From NCBI RefSeq assembly GCF_017795745.1, contig NZ_CP059067.1, positions 3,038,001 through 3,102,000 on the forward strand: a stretch of 64,000 nucleotides of DNA. Reading direction: 5' to 3'. Within the stretch, counting starts at the first letter, position 1. Each line of letters opens with the position of its first letter. This DNA is from Rhizobacter sp. AJA081-3. Lineage in GTDB: Bacteria > Pseudomonadota > Gammaproteobacteria > Burkholderiales > Burkholderiaceae_C. The notes beneath the pieces were generated by a model. That model saw only the letters and a list, made by a program, of their open reading frames with translations, had not been told where the DNA came from and did no database searches. The position numbers and the translations under genes are program-made. Below are positions 35,777-45,044 of this stretch, one piece after another.

Positions 35777-36675
35777 GCCAGCAACCCGGTGTGCGCCGTC
35801 GGGTAGCGCAGCTTCAGGCGCAGCTCGCGCTTGAGCCGCCGGTTGTCGAGCCGGCGCGATTCGCTCATGAAGCTCAGCAGCATCGGCGAAAGCTGTTCGC
35901 GCGCCTGCTCGCGCGTGATGCGCGGCGGCTTCGGCAACCCGCACAGCCCGGCGGCGAGGTCGAAGTAGTCGCCCATCTTCAGCTCGGTGTCGTCGCTCGC
36001 GTGCACGATGCGCTGCGGCATCCCGCGGTACAGCGCGGCCACGCAGGCACGCGCCAGGTCGTCGGCGTGGATGTGGTTGGTGTAGACGTCGTCCTGCGGC
36101 GCCAGCGCCGGCGTGCCGCGCGCCAGGCGCTCGCGCGGGTGGCCTCCTGCGCGGTCGCCTGCGTAGATGCCGGGGATGCGCAGCACTGTCAGGCAGGTGC
36201 CGAAGGCACGTCCGTGCCAGCGCAGCCGTTGCTCCGCATCGACGCGGCGCCGCGCGCGGTCGGTCGCCGGCGCGACGGCACGCGTCTCGTCGATGAAGGC
36301 GCCACCGCAGTCGCCGTAGACGCCGCTGGTGCTGCCGTAGACGATGCGCCGCACGACACCGCGCCGCGCCAGCGCCTGCAGCAGGTGCGCCGTGCGCGGG
36401 TCGCTCGCGCCCTGCAGCGGGGGCGGCGCGAGGTGCAGCACGGCGTCGGCCAGGCCGGCGGCTCGCTGCAGCGTGGCCGGCTGGTCGAGGTCGGCCACCA
36501 GCGGCACGATGCCCGCGGCGCGCAGTTCGGCACAGCGCGCCGGGCTGGAGGTGATGCCGATCAGGCGCCAGCGGTCGCGCAGGAGCTTCGCCACGCGCAG
36601 GCCGACGTCGCCGCAGCCAACGATCAGCAGGGTCGGTCGCCGACGGTGCACAGGGGAGGTACAGGCCAGGGTCAT
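35773..36675 (-). CDS. Atypical extended SDR / NAD-dependent epimerase-like protein
   Basis: Protein of 300 aa with a Rossmann fold: LLIVGCGDVGLRVAKLL carries the GxGxxG loop near residue 20, and VVRRIVYGSTSGVYGDCGG near 115 is the epimerase-family Ser/Tyr region. A YxxxK lysine is not evident, as in the YeeZ-like subgroup. DVYTNHIHADDLARA is the conserved C-terminal substrate segment. The sugar or other substrate is unknown. The gene is divergent from the flavoreductase at 36732 and converges with the HtrA-like gene at a shared palindrome. Confidence 0.8.
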   Translation of the reverse strand: MTLACTSPVHRRRPTLLIVGCGDVGLRVAKLLRDRWRLIGITSSPARCAELRAAGIVPLVADLDQPATLQRAAGLADAVLHLAPPPLQGASDPRTAHLLQALARRGVVRRIVYGSTSGVYGDCGGAFIDETRAVAPATDRARRRVDAEQRLRWHGRAFGTCLTVLRIPGIYAGDRAGGHPRERLARGTPALAPQDDVYTNHIHADDLARACVAALYRGMPQRIVHASDDTELKMGDYFDLAAGLCGLPKPPRITREQAREQLSPMLLSFMSESRRLDNRRLKRELRLKLRYPTAHTGLLA

Positions 36676-36731
36676 GGGGCTGCGGGCACAATTCGTGGTT
36701 TCGCTCTCGCACCGAGTCTAAGACCCGCACC

Positions 36732-37775
36732 ATGTCCTTCACCGTGACCGTGCAGCCCAGCGGCCGCAGCTTCTCCGTCGAACGCGACGAACCCATCCTC
36801 TACGCCGCCATCCGCCAGGGCATCGGCCTGCCCTACGGTTGCAAGGACGGCGCCTGCGGCTCCTGCAAGTGCAGGCTGCTCGAAGGCCGCGTGATCCACG
36901 GCGTGCACCAGGCGAAGGCACTGTCGCACGAGGAAGAAGCCGCCGGCTTCACGCTGACCTGCTGCGCGGCAGCGCAGACCAACGTGGTCATCGAGGCGCG
37001 CACGGTGCCGGGCGCCGGCGAGTTCCCGGTGCGCAAGATGCCGGTGCGGGTGATGGCCAAGGCACGGCCGGCGCCCGACGTCGCGGTGCTGACGATGCAG
37101 CTGCCCGCCAACGACCCGCTGCGCTACCACGCCGGCCAGTACGTCGAGTTCATCCTGCGCGACAACGCGCGGCGCAGCTACTCGATGGCCAACGCGCCGC
37201 ACACCCAGACCGACAAGCCCTTCATCGAGCTGCACATCCGCCACATGCCCGGCGGCAAGTTCACCGACCACGTGTTCGGCGCGATGAAGGAGAAGGAGAT
37301 CCTGCGCATCGAAGGCCCCTTCGGCAGCTTCTTCCTGCGCGAAGACAGCGACAAGCCGATCGTGCTGCTGGCCAGCGGCACCGGCTTTGCGCCGATCAAG
37401 GCGATCGTCGAGCACATGGAACACAAGGGCCTCACGCGGCCGGCGGTGCTGTACTGGGGCTGCCGCAGCCGGGCCGACCTCTACCTGCACGACTGGGCGC
37501 TACAGGCCGCGGCGCGGCTGCCGAACCTGCGCTACGTGCCGGTGCTCTCGGAGCCGAAGCCGGAAGACGCCTGGACGGGCCGCACCGGTTTCGTCCACCA
37601 GGCGGTGATGGCCGACCTGCCGGATCTCTCGGGTCACCAGGTCTATGCCTGCGGCGCGCCGGTGATGGTGGACTCGGCGCAGCATGATTTCGTCGAACGC
37701 TGCGGCCTGCCGGCCGACGAGTTCTACGCGGACAGTTTCACTTCGGAGTTGGACAAGCATGGCAAGACGGCGTGA
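36732..37775 (+). CDS. 2Fe-2S flavoreductase of the CDP-6-deoxy-delta-3,4-glucoseen reductase group
   Basis: Protein of 347 aa with three modules: a plant-type 2Fe-2S ferredoxin domain (YGCKDGACGSCKCRLLEG near residue 35 and LTCCAAA near 77), an FAD domain (RRSYSMANAP near 150) and an NAD(P) domain (LLASGTGFAPIKAI near 210). It passes electrons from NAD(P)H through FAD and the iron-sulfur cluster to an oxygenase or reductase partner. The glucoseen reductase name reflects similarity only; a function in dideoxysugar synthesis is not supported by neighbours. Its 3' end overlaps the Bug receptor gene by 17 bases. Confidence 0.88.
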   Translation: MSFTVTVQPSGRSFSVERDEPILYAAIRQGIGLPYGCKDGACGSCKCRLLEGRVIHGVHQAKALSHEEEAAGFTLTCCAAAQTNVVIEARTVPGAGEFPVRKMPVRVMAKARPAPDVAVLTMQLPANDPLRYHAGQYVEFILRDNARRSYSMANAPHTQTDKPFIELHIRHMPGGKFTDHVFGAMKEKEILRIEGPFGSFFLREDSDKPIVLLASGTGFAPIKAIVEHMEHKGLTRPAVLYWGCRSRADLYLHDWALQAAARLPNLRYVPVLSEPKPEDAWTGRTGFVHQAVMADLPDLSGHQVYACGAPVMVDSAQHDFVERCGLPADEFYADSFTSELDKHGKTA

Positions 37776-38733
37776 GATCCTGACCCTCGGCCTGGCGACA
37801 GTCGCCGCACCGGCCTTCGCGCAGAGTGCGAAGCCGATCCGCCTGATCGTGCCCTACCCGCCCGGCGGGCCGCTGGACATCGTCGCGCGCGCGCTGGCCG
37901 ACAAGGTCAGGGACAGCCTGGGCACCGTGGTCGTCGAGAACAAGCCGGGCGCCGGCGGCAACCTCGGCGCCGACCTCGCTGCCAAGGCCGCACCCGACGG
38001 ATCGACCATCGTGATGGGGGCGGTGGCCACGCACGCCATCAATCCCTGGCTGTACACGAAGATGCCCTACGACGCGCTGCGCGACTTCACGCCAATCACC
38101 GGCGTGGCACAGGTGCCTAACGTGCTGGTGATGAACCCGGAAGCGGCCGACAAGCTGGGCGTGAAGAGCGTCGCCGACCTGGTCGCCTACGCGAAGAAGA
38201 ACCCCGGCAAGCTGAACTACGGCTCGGGAGGCAACGGCAGCGCCGGGCACCTGGCCGGCGAGATGTTCAAGGCGCAGGCCGGCGTGTTCATGGTCCACAT
38301 CCCCTACGCCGGCGCCAACCCGGCGCAGCTCGCGCTGCTGTCGGGCCAGGTCGACCTGAACTTCGACAACCTCGCCGCCGCCTCGGCCAACATCAAGGCC
38401 GGCAAGCTGCGCGCTCTGGCGCTGACCACCGCGAAGCGCTCGGCCACGGTGCCCGAGCTGCGGACCATCGCCGAGAGCGGCGGCGCGCTGGCCGGCTTCG
38501 ACATCCACACCTGGTTCGGCCTGTTCGGCCCGGCCAGGCTGCCGGCCGATGTGACCATGAAGCTGAACAAGGCCTTCGTCGAGGCGCTCGCCTCGCCCGA
38601 GCTGAAGGCCCGGCTGGCCACGCTGCTGGCCGAGCCGATGGGCAGCTCGCCGGAAGCCTTTGCCGCCTTCGTCAAGGCGGAGAACGTCAAGTACGAGAAG
38701 GTCGTGAAGGCCAGCGGCGCGAAGGTGGAGTAG
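37759..38733 (+). CDS. Bug-family periplasmic solute-binding protein
   Basis: Protein of 324 aa of the tripartite tricarboxylate transporter receptor (Bug) family. An arginine-rich signal peptide (ARRREILTLGLATVAAPAFA) precedes the domain; IRLIVPYPPGGPLDIVAR and VVENKPGAGGNLGADL are the family's ligand-binding loops. It would bind a small carboxylate in the periplasm. No TctA or TctB membrane genes are adjacent, as is common for Bug genes in Burkholderiales. It overlaps the preceding gene by 17 bases, so the pair may be co-transcribed. Confidence 0.9.
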   Translation: MARRREILTLGLATVAAPAFAQSAKPIRLIVPYPPGGPLDIVARALADKVRDSLGTVVVENKPGAGGNLGADLAAKAAPDGSTIVMGAVATHAINPWLYTKMPYDALRDFTPITGVAQVPNVLVMNPEAADKLGVKSVADLVAYAKKNPGKLNYGSGGNGSAGHLAGEMFKAQAGVFMVHIPYAGANPAQLALLSGQVDLNFDNLAAASANIKAGKLRALALTTAKRSATVPELRTIAESGGALAGFDIHTWFGLFGPARLPADVTMKLNKAFVEALASPELKARLATLLAEPMGSSPEAFAAFVKAENVKYEKVVKASGAKVE

Positions 38734-38736
38734 CGG

Positions 38737-39450
38737 TCACTCGCCCAGGTAGGCGGCGCGCACGCGCGGGTCGTCGAGCAGCGACTTGGCCTCGCCGCTC
38801 ATCGTGACCTCGCCCGAGTCCATCACGTAGCCGCGGTTGGCCAGGCCGAGCGCGCGGCTGGCGTTCTGCTCGACCAGCAGGATGGTCGTGCCGCGGCTGT
38901 GGATGTCGGCCACCACCTCGAAGATCTTGTCGACCATGATGGGCGACAGGCCCATCGAGGGCTCGTCGAGCAGCAGCACCTTGGGCTTGGCCATCAGCGC
39001 GCGGCCCATCGCCAGCATCTGCTGCTCGCCGCCGCTCATCGTGCCGGCGAGCTGGTTGCGGCGCTCCTTCAGGCGCGGGAAGATGGCGAACACCTTCTCG
39101 ACATCCGATTCGATCTCGTTGTCGTTGCGCACGAAGGCGCCCATCTGCAGGTTCTCGGTGATGGTCATGCGCGCGAAAACGCCGCGACCTTCCGGCACCA
39201 TCACCAGGCCCTGCTTGACCAGGTCCCACGAGCCCCGGCCCTTGATGCTCTTGCCCAGGTAGCGGATCTCGCCGCCGGCCGGCGGCTGCGTGCCGGTGAT
39301 GGCCTTCAGCGTGGTCGTCTTGCCCGCGCCGTTGGCGCCGATCAGGCTGACCAGTTCGCCCTCCTTCACCTCGAAGGTGACCCCCTTGACGGCCTGGATG
39401 CCGCCGTAGGCGACCTTCAGGCCCTGCACTTCCAGAAGCGTGTTTGCCAT
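38737..39450 (-). CDS. livF: Branched-chain amino-acid ABC transporter ATP-binding protein LivF
   Basis: ATPase of 237 aa. Walker A LIGANGAGKTTTLKAI lies near residue 35, the signature TMSGGEQQMLAMGRAL near 135 and Walker B LLLDEPSMGLSP near 155. Start LEVQGLKVAYGGIQAVKGV is typical of LivF. It is the last gene of the minus-strand livHMGF set and follows livG by seven bases. A periplasmic LivK is not adjacent. Confidence 0.94.
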   Translation of the reverse strand: MANTLLEVQGLKVAYGGIQAVKGVTFEVKEGELVSLIGANGAGKTTTLKAITGTQPPAGGEIRYLGKSIKGRGSWDLVKQGLVMVPEGRGVFARMTITENLQMGAFVRNDNEIESDVEKVFAIFPRLKERRNQLAGTMSGGEQQMLAMGRALMAKPKVLLLDEPSMGLSPIMVDKIFEVVADIHSRGTTILLVEQNASRALGLANRGYVMDSGEVTMSGEAKSLLDDPRVRAAYLGE

Positions 39451-39457
39451 GTCTGCC

Positions 39458-40234
39458 TCAATGCGCCTTGTGACCGGCGCCGAGGTAGGCCTCGATCACC
39501 TTCTCGTTGCGTTGCACTTCCGCGGCGTTGCCTTCGGCGATCTGCTTGCCGTAGTCGAGCACGGTCACTCGGTCGCACAGGCCCATCACCAGCTTCACGT
39601 CGTGCTCGATGAGCAGGATGGTGCGGCCGTCGTTGCGGATGCGGTCGATCAGCTCGCGCAGCACCACCTTCTCGGTGGCATTCATGCCGGCGGCGGGCTC
39701 GTCCAGCGCGATCAGCTTGGGGTCGGTGGCCAGCGCGCGGGCGATCTCCAGGCGCCGCTGGTCGCCGTAGGAGAGCGTGCGCGCCTTGAACTCCGAGTAC
39801 TTGCCGATGCCCACGTAGTCGAGCAGTTCCTGCGCGCGCTGGGCGATCGCGGCCTCCTCGGCCTTGAACGCGCCGGTGCGGAACACGGCGCCGATCAGCC
39901 CGGAGTGGCTGCGCACGTGGCGGCCGACCATCACGTTCTCGAGTGCCGTCATCTCGGCGAACAGGCGGATGTTCTGGAAGGTGCGCGCGATGCCGGCCTT
40001 GGCCACGTCGTGCACCGCGGTGGGCTTGTAGGGCGCGCCGCCGAGCTCGAAGGTCCCGGAATCGGGCGTGTACAGGCCGGTGATGACGTTGAAGAAGGTC
40101 GTCTTGCCCGCGCCGTTGGGGCCGATCAGGCCATAGACCTGGCCCTTGGTGATGGTGATGCCGACGTCCGACAGGGCCTGCAGGCCGCCGAAGCGCTTGG
40201 ACACGCCCGCCACTTTCAACACGATGTCGCTCAT
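39458..40234 (-). CDS. livG: Branched-chain amino-acid ABC transporter ATP-binding protein LivG
   Basis: ATPase of 258 aa. Walker A LIGPNGAGKTTFFNVITGLY near residue 38, signature LSYGDQRRLEIARAL and Walker B LIALDEPAAGMN follow. The insert after Walker A and the end VQRNEKVIEAYLG are typical of LivG. It pairs with LivF under the LivH-LivM permease. It follows livM by ten bases and precedes livF by seven. Confidence 0.94.
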   Translation of the reverse strand: MSDIVLKVAGVSKRFGGLQALSDVGITITKGQVYGLIGPNGAGKTTFFNVITGLYTPDSGTFELGGAPYKPTAVHDVAKAGIARTFQNIRLFAEMTALENVMVGRHVRSHSGLIGAVFRTGAFKAEEAAIAQRAQELLDYVGIGKYSEFKARTLSYGDQRRLEIARALATDPKLIALDEPAAGMNATEKVVLRELIDRIRNDGRTILLIEHDVKLVMGLCDRVTVLDYGKQIAEGNAAEVQRNEKVIEAYLGAGHKAH

Positions 40235-40244
40235 GGCTGGCTCC

Positions 40245-41333
40245 TCACTTCACCGTGACCGGGGTGGGCGCGGCCTTGCCGTGCTCGGGCGAGGGCCACA
40301 GGCCGCGCGGGCGCGCCAGCATGATGGCGATCATCGCCAGCGCGATCAGCAGCTGGCGCAGGATCGATGCGTCGAGGCGGCCGTCGGTCATCTGCTGCAG
40401 CGGCCCGGCGACGTAGCGCAGCACCTCGGGCAGCGCCGCCAGCATCACCGCGCCGACGATCACGCCGGGGATGTGGCCGATGCCGCCGAGCACCACCATC
40501 GCGACGATCATCACCGACTCCTGCAGGCTGAAGGCCTCGGGCGTGATGAACGACTGGTAGCCCGCGAACATCACGCCGGCCACGCCGCCGAAGGTGGCGC
40601 CCATGCCGAAGGCGAGCAGCTTCATGTTGCGGGTGTTGATGCCCATCGCCTTGGCGGCGATCTCGTCCTCGCGGATGGCCATCCAGGCGCGGCCGATGCG
40701 GCTGCGCTCGAGGCGGTAGCAGATCACCACGCTGGCCACCACCAGCGCCAGGAAGACGTAGTAGTAGTTCGTCACCGGCGGGATCTCGAGGCCGAAGAGC
40801 ACGTGCTTCTGGCCCAGGTCGAAGCCGAAGAAGTGCATCGAGTCGATCGGCCCGATGCCCTTGGGCCCGTTGGTGATGTTCACCGGGTGGTCCAGGTTGT
40901 TCAGGAACACGCGGATGATCTCGCCGAAGCCCAGCGTCACGATCGCCAGGTAGTCGCCGCGCAGCCGCAGCGTGGGCGCTCCCAGCAGCACGCCGGCCAG
41001 GCCGGCCACGCCCGCGGCGAGCGGGATGACCAGCAGGATCGGCAGGTGCAGGCCGTTCGGGAACATCGCGGCGATGGCCGGGAAGGTCTCGGTCAGGTGG
41101 CCACTGGCCAGCAGCCCGAAGATGTAGGCGCCCACCGCATAGAAGGCCACGTAGCCCAGGTCGAGCAGGCCGGCGTAGCCGACCACGATGTTCAGGCCCA
41201 GCGCCAGCAGCACGTACAGCAAGGCGATGTCGATGATGCGAACCCAGGCGTTGCCGAACAACTGCGCGACCAGCGGCAGGATCAGCAGCGCCACCGCGGC
41301 GGCGAGGAAGACGGGAAGTTTGTTGTCCTTCAT
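40245..41333 (-). CDS. livM: Branched-chain amino-acid ABC transporter permease LivM
   Basis: Membrane protein of 362 aa with around nine or ten hydrophobic segments. ALGLNIVVGYAGLLDLGYVA near residue 45 and RLRGDYLAIVTLGFGEIIR near 125 are LivM signatures, and SRIGRAWMAIREDEIAAKAM is the cytoplasmic EAA-like loop that contacts the ATPases. It starts 13 bases after the livH stop. Confidence 0.93.
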   Translation of the reverse strand: MKDNKLPVFLAAAVALLILPLVAQLFGNAWVRIIDIALLYVLLALGLNIVVGYAGLLDLGYVAFYAVGAYIFGLLASGHLTETFPAIAAMFPNGLHLPILLVIPLAAGVAGLAGVLLGAPTLRLRGDYLAIVTLGFGEIIRVFLNNLDHPVNITNGPKGIGPIDSMHFFGFDLGQKHVLFGLEIPPVTNYYYVFLALVVASVVICYRLERSRIGRAWMAIREDEIAAKAMGINTRNMKLLAFGMGATFGGVAGVMFAGYQSFITPEAFSLQESVMIVAMVVLGGIGHIPGVIVGAVMLAALPEVLRYVAGPLQQMTDGRLDASILRQLLIALAMIAIMLARPRGLWPSPEHGKAAPTPVTVK

Positions 41334-41346
41334 GGGGTGCTCTCCT

Positions 41347-42270
41347 TCAGGCCCGGTCCGCCACGCGCTCGCCGAGCAGGCCCGAAGGCCGCAACGTGAG
41401 CACGAGGATGAGCACGATGAACGCGAAGATGTCCTGGTAGTGGCTGCCCAGCACGCCGCCGGTGAGCGCGCCGATGTAACCCGCGCCCAGCGCCTCGATG
41501 ATGCCCAGCGCGATGCCGCCCACCATCGCGCCAGCGAGGTTGCCGATGCCGCCGAACACCGCGGCGGTGAAGGCCTTCAGCCCGGGCAGGAAGCCCATGG
41601 TGTGCGAGGCCGAGCCGTAGTTGGCGGCCCACATCACGCCGGCGATCGCCGCCAGCGACGCGCCGATGATGAAGGTGGCCGAAATCACCATGTCGGGGCG
41701 CACGCCCATCAGGCCGGCCACGCGCGGGTTCTCGGCGGTGGCGCGCATCGCACGCCCCAGCTTGGTGTAGTTGACCAGGTACATCAGGCTCGCCAGCGTG
41801 ACCGCCGTGATGACCAGGATGAGGATCTGCACCGTGTTGATGACCGCGCCGAACACGTTGATCGGCTCGGTGGGCAGCAGGATGGGGTACGACTTGATGG
41901 TCGGCTTCCAGATGATCATCGCCAGCGTCTGCAGCAGCAGGCTCATGCCCATGGCAGTGATCAGCGGAGCCAGGCGCGGCGCGCTGCGCAGCGGCCTGTA
42001 GGCGACCTTCTCGATGGTGAAGTTCAGCGCCGAGCAGATGACGATCGCCGCCACCAGCGAGATCAGCATGATCAGCCATCCGGGCAGGCCCGAGCCGGAC
42101 AGCGCCGTCACGATCGTCCAGCTGACGAGCGCCCCGACCATCAGCACCTCGCCGTGCGCGAAGTTGATCAGGTTGATGATGCCGTAGACCATCGTGTAGC
42201 CCAGTGCCACCAGCGCGTACATGCTGCCGAGCACCAGACCATTGATGATCTGCTGGATGAAAGTCTCCAT
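41347..42270 (-). CDS. livH: Branched-chain amino-acid ABC transporter permease LivH
   Basis: Membrane protein of 307 aa, first gene of the livHMGF set. The start QQIINGLVLGSMYALVALGY and MVYGIINLINFAHGEVLMVG are family hallmarks; LGRAMRATAENPRVAGLMGV is the ATPase-contact loop. ATG 42270 has AGGAG about nine bases upstream; the frame is open further upstream without homology. The 110 bases between the start and the rarA terminator should hold the operon promoter. Confidence 0.93.
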   Translation of the reverse strand: METFIQQIINGLVLGSMYALVALGYTMVYGIINLINFAHGEVLMVGALVSWTIVTALSGSGLPGWLIMLISLVAAIVICSALNFTIEKVAYRPLRSAPRLAPLITAMGMSLLLQTLAMIIWKPTIKSYPILLPTEPINVFGAVINTVQILILVITAVTLASLMYLVNYTKLGRAMRATAENPRVAGLMGVRPDMVISATFIIGASLAAIAGVMWAANYGSASHTMGFLPGLKAFTAAVFGGIGNLAGAMVGGIALGIIEALGAGYIGALTGGVLGSHYQDIFAFIVLILVLTLRPSGLLGERVADRA

Positions 42271-42380
42271 CGAGGAATCTCCTGCAGGACTCTGCTTTAT
42301 CGATCGGGCCACCTTGTTCGAGGCGGTGGCCTCGGCGGGCGGAAGCTTGCGCACCACCCGGGCGCTTTCACTCTAGTAGC

Positions 42381-42410
42381 AAAAAGCCCGCCGCATGGGG
42401 TGCGTCGGGC
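42381..42410 (-). terminator. Rho-independent terminator of rarA
   Basis: On the minus strand, a GC-rich stem (GCCCG and CGGGC outer, CGCA and TGCG inner, one mismatch) spans 42410-42386 and is followed by TTTTT at 42385-42381. It lies about 115 bases after the rarA stop and shields the liv operon. Confidence 0.8.
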
Positions 42411-42524
42411 CTGGCTTTCACCTAAGGGTTTGGCGTTGGGGGCGCATTCTAGGGCTGCGCCTCTAGGCAGATCCTACGGAGTTTCCACAAGTGAGCACCT
42501 CGAATAGAACATGATGAGCGCCTC

Positions 42525-43847
42525 TCACCGACGTTTCTTCGCCGCTTCGTTCAAACGGCGCAATTCGTCCAATTTCTCGCCGATGCGGATCTCCAGACCG
42601 CGCGGCACCGGCTCGTAGAAGCCTGGCGGCTGCATGCCCTCGGGCCAGTAGTCCTCGCCGGCGGCGAAACCGCCCTCCTCGTCGTGGGCATAGCGGTAGC
42701 CTTTGCCGTAGTCGAGGTTCTTCATCAGCTTCGTCGGCGCATTGCGCAGGTGCAGCGGCACCGGACGGGTGCCATCGGCTGCGATGAAGGCACGCACCGC
42801 CTTGTAGGCCGTGTAGACGGCGTTGCTTTTCGGCGCCACGGCGAGGTAGACCACCGCCTGCGCGAGCGTCAGCTCGCCCTCGGGAGAGCCCAGGCGCTCG
42901 TAGGTCTCCGCCGCGTCGAGCGCCATGCGCAGCGCGCGCGGGTCGGCCAGGCCGATGTCCTCGCTGGCCATGCGGATCAGGCGGCGCGCCGCGTAGCGCG
43001 GATCGACACCGCCGTCGAGCATGCGCACGAACCAGTACAGCGCCGCGTCCGGGTCGCTGCCGCGCACCGACTTGTGCAGCGCCGAGATGGTGTCGTAGAA
43101 CTGCTCGCCGCCCTTGTCGTAGCGGCGCAGCTGCTCGCCGAGAGACTTCTCGAGCATGGGTTCGTCGATCTCGGCCACCGCGCCGAGCATCGCGACGAGG
43201 TTCTCGTAGGCATTGAGCAGGCGGCGCGCGTCGCCGTCGGCGTAGCCGATCAGCCGCGTGGCCGCAGGCTCGCTCATCGGCGGCGCCTGCAGCATCGCCC
43301 TTGCCCGCTCGAGCAACGCGAGCATGTCGTCGTCGCTCAGGCTCTTCAGCACGTGCACCGTGGCGCGCGACAGCAGCGCGGAGTTGACCTCGAACGACGG
43401 GTTCTCCGTGGTCGCGCCGATGAAGGTGAACAGGCCTGATTCGACGTGCGGCAGGAAGGCGTCCTGCTGGCTCTTGTTGAAGCGGTGCACTTCGTCGACG
43501 AAGACCACGGTGCGCCGGCCCTGGGCCTGCACGGCCTGCGCGCGCTCGACGGCCTCGCGGATGTCCTTCACGCCGCCGAGCACCGCCGAGATGGCGATGA
43601 ACTGTGCGTCGAAGGCGGTGGCCACCAGCCGTGCCAGCGTGGTCTTGCCCACGCCCGGCGGCCCCCACAGGACCATCGAGTGCAGCCGCCCCGACTCGAA
43701 GGCCGCGCGCAGCGGCTTGCCCGGGCCGAGCAGGTGCTGCTGGCCGATCACGTCGGCGAGCGTGGCCGGGCGCAGCCGTTCGGCCAGCGGTGCGCCGGCG
43801 GGCAGCTCGGGGGCGGGCGGCTCCAGCGGAAGGTCGAGCGTGGACAT
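42525..43847 (-). CDS. rarA: Replication-associated recombination protein A (AAA ATPase)
   Basis: RarA/MgsA of 440 aa, an AAA+ ATPase at stalled replication forks. Walker A is LWGPPGVGKTTLARLV near residue 58, Walker B VVFVDEVHRFNKSQQDAF near 110, and sensor 1 FIGATTENPSFEVNSALLSR near 140; the C-terminal part IRMASEDIGLADPRAL is the RarA tetramerisation region. ATG 43847 begins MSTLDLPLEPP. In many relatives rarA follows ftsK and lolA directly; here two opposite-strand genes lie between lolA and rarA. Confidence 0.95.
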   Translation of the reverse strand: MSTLDLPLEPPAPELPAGAPLAERLRPATLADVIGQQHLLGPGKPLRAAFESGRLHSMVLWGPPGVGKTTLARLVATAFDAQFIAISAVLGGVKDIREAVERAQAVQAQGRRTVVFVDEVHRFNKSQQDAFLPHVESGLFTFIGATTENPSFEVNSALLSRATVHVLKSLSDDDMLALLERARAMLQAPPMSEPAATRLIGYADGDARRLLNAYENLVAMLGAVAEIDEPMLEKSLGEQLRRYDKGGEQFYDTISALHKSVRGSDPDAALYWFVRMLDGGVDPRYAARRLIRMASEDIGLADPRALRMALDAAETYERLGSPEGELTLAQAVVYLAVAPKSNAVYTAYKAVRAFIAADGTRPVPLHLRNAPTKLMKNLDYGKGYRYAHDEEGGFAAGEDYWPEGMQPPGFYEPVPRGLEIRIGEKLDELRRLNEAAKKRR

Positions 43848-43931
43848 GGCTGAATTGTCGCAGCCGGGCCGCGTGCTCAAGTTCCGGCCGGGGCGGACGA
43901 AGAACCTGTCGTCACGCACGAACACCGACCC

Positions 43932-44294
43932 ATGACGGCTCCCCTGAACGGTATCGACGCCGACCCGGCGAATCAGCTCGAGGCGCAGCGCGTCGCCGAT
44001 GCGCTCGACGCGCTGGCCCAGTCGCTGGCCGCGCTGGAGCCTGGCATCGAACGACTGCTCGTCAATCCGTCGGCCGACCCTGCCTTGCTGGACCGCGCAC
44101 GTCGTTCGGCGCGCCGGCTGCGCCTGCATGTGGAACGCATCACGCTCGTCGTCGACGGGCACGCCGCGACGCCCTGGCACGGGCAGGAACGCCGCAGCCC
44201 GCAACGCGCGACCAACGTGGCGCGCCTTCCCGATCGCCTGGCCACTCCTGCCAAACCCGTCACGCGCTCTCCCGACGACTGGGAGCCGTTCTGA
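43932..44294 (+). CDS. Hypothetical protein
   Basis: Small protein of 120 aa, not recognised. The first 75 residues are rich in Ala, Leu and Arg and should form helices (VADALDALAQSLAALEPGIE, RRSARRLRLHVERITLVV); the tail is polar and ends DDWEPF. There is no signal peptide or membrane segment. It begins 84 bases from the divergent rarA start and ends 38 bases before the barrel gene at 44333. Whether it is expressed cannot be told, but the frame is intact and codon use resembles its neighbours. Confidence 0.55.
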   Translation: MTAPLNGIDADPANQLEAQRVADALDALAQSLAALEPGIERLLVNPSADPALLDRARRSARRLRLHVERITLVVDGHAATPWHGQERRSPQRATNVARLPDRLATPAKPVTRSPDDWEPF

Positions 44295-44332
44295 GACAGA
44301 CTCTCATCGTCGATGGAGATCAGGAAATCCCG

Positions 44333-45031
44333 ATGACTTTGCACCGCCCTGCCCACCTGCTCGCCGCCTTCGCAGTGTTCGCGCTGTGTGGCACGGCACA
44401 GGCCGCCCGGCCGCTGGCCACCGAAGATGCCGACGTACTCGAGCGCGGCCAGTGCGAAGCCGAAGGCGTGATCGCGCAGTCCAAGCCTTCGGGCGAACCC
44501 TCCACGCGCGGCTGGACGGCGCAGGGCGCCTGCGGCATCGGCATCAACACCCAGCTGGCGCTGGCCTACAACCGCAGCCGCACCGACGATGCCGATGCTT
44601 CGGCGCTGCTGTTCGGCGGCAAGACAGCGATCCTGTCACGCGAAGGCGACGGCCTGGGTCTCTCGCTGGCCTTCGGCCTGGTGTCGGCGAAGGCCGATAC
44701 CGGCTCGATGGAGCACGAACTCACCTATCTGAACGCGGTGGCCACGCGCGAGCTGGCGCGCGGCTGGACCGGACACGCCAACCTCGGCTGGCTGCGCAGC
44801 GAAAGCGCCAGCGCGAACAGCACCACCTGGAACCTGGCGGTCGAACACGCGCTGGGCAACGGCGTCGACCTGATGGGCGAGGTCTACGGCGACGACCGCG
44901 CCAAGCCCTGGATCGGCGTGGGTGCACGCTGGGCGGTGTCGGACAAGCTGAGCCTGAACGCCAACTGGGCCACGCAGCGCGAGACGCCTCGCGTGAACGC
45001 CTGGTCGATCGGTTTCAAACTGGCGTTCTGA
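44333..45031 (+). CDS. Outer-membrane beta-barrel-like exported protein
   Basis: Protein of 232 aa with a signal peptide (LLAAFAVFALCGTAQA) followed by RPLATEDADVLERGQCEAE, a start shared by a family of unassigned exported proteins. The remainder alternates hydrophobic and polar residues in about ten strands and ends in WSIGFKLAF, with a terminal Phe as expected for outer-membrane barrels. CAGGA lies seven bases upstream of the ATG. It ends 14 bases before the convergent lolA stop. Cargo unknown. Confidence 0.7.
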   Translation: MTLHRPAHLLAAFAVFALCGTAQAARPLATEDADVLERGQCEAEGVIAQSKPSGEPSTRGWTAQGACGIGINTQLALAYNRSRTDDADASALLFGGKTAILSREGDGLGLSLAFGLVSAKADTGSMEHELTYLNAVATRELARGWTGHANLGWLRSESASANSTTWNLAVEHALGNGVDLMGEVYGDDRAKPWIGVGARWAVSDKLSLNANWATQRETPRVNAWSIGFKLAF

Positions 45032-45044
45032 ACGCCAAAGCCCC

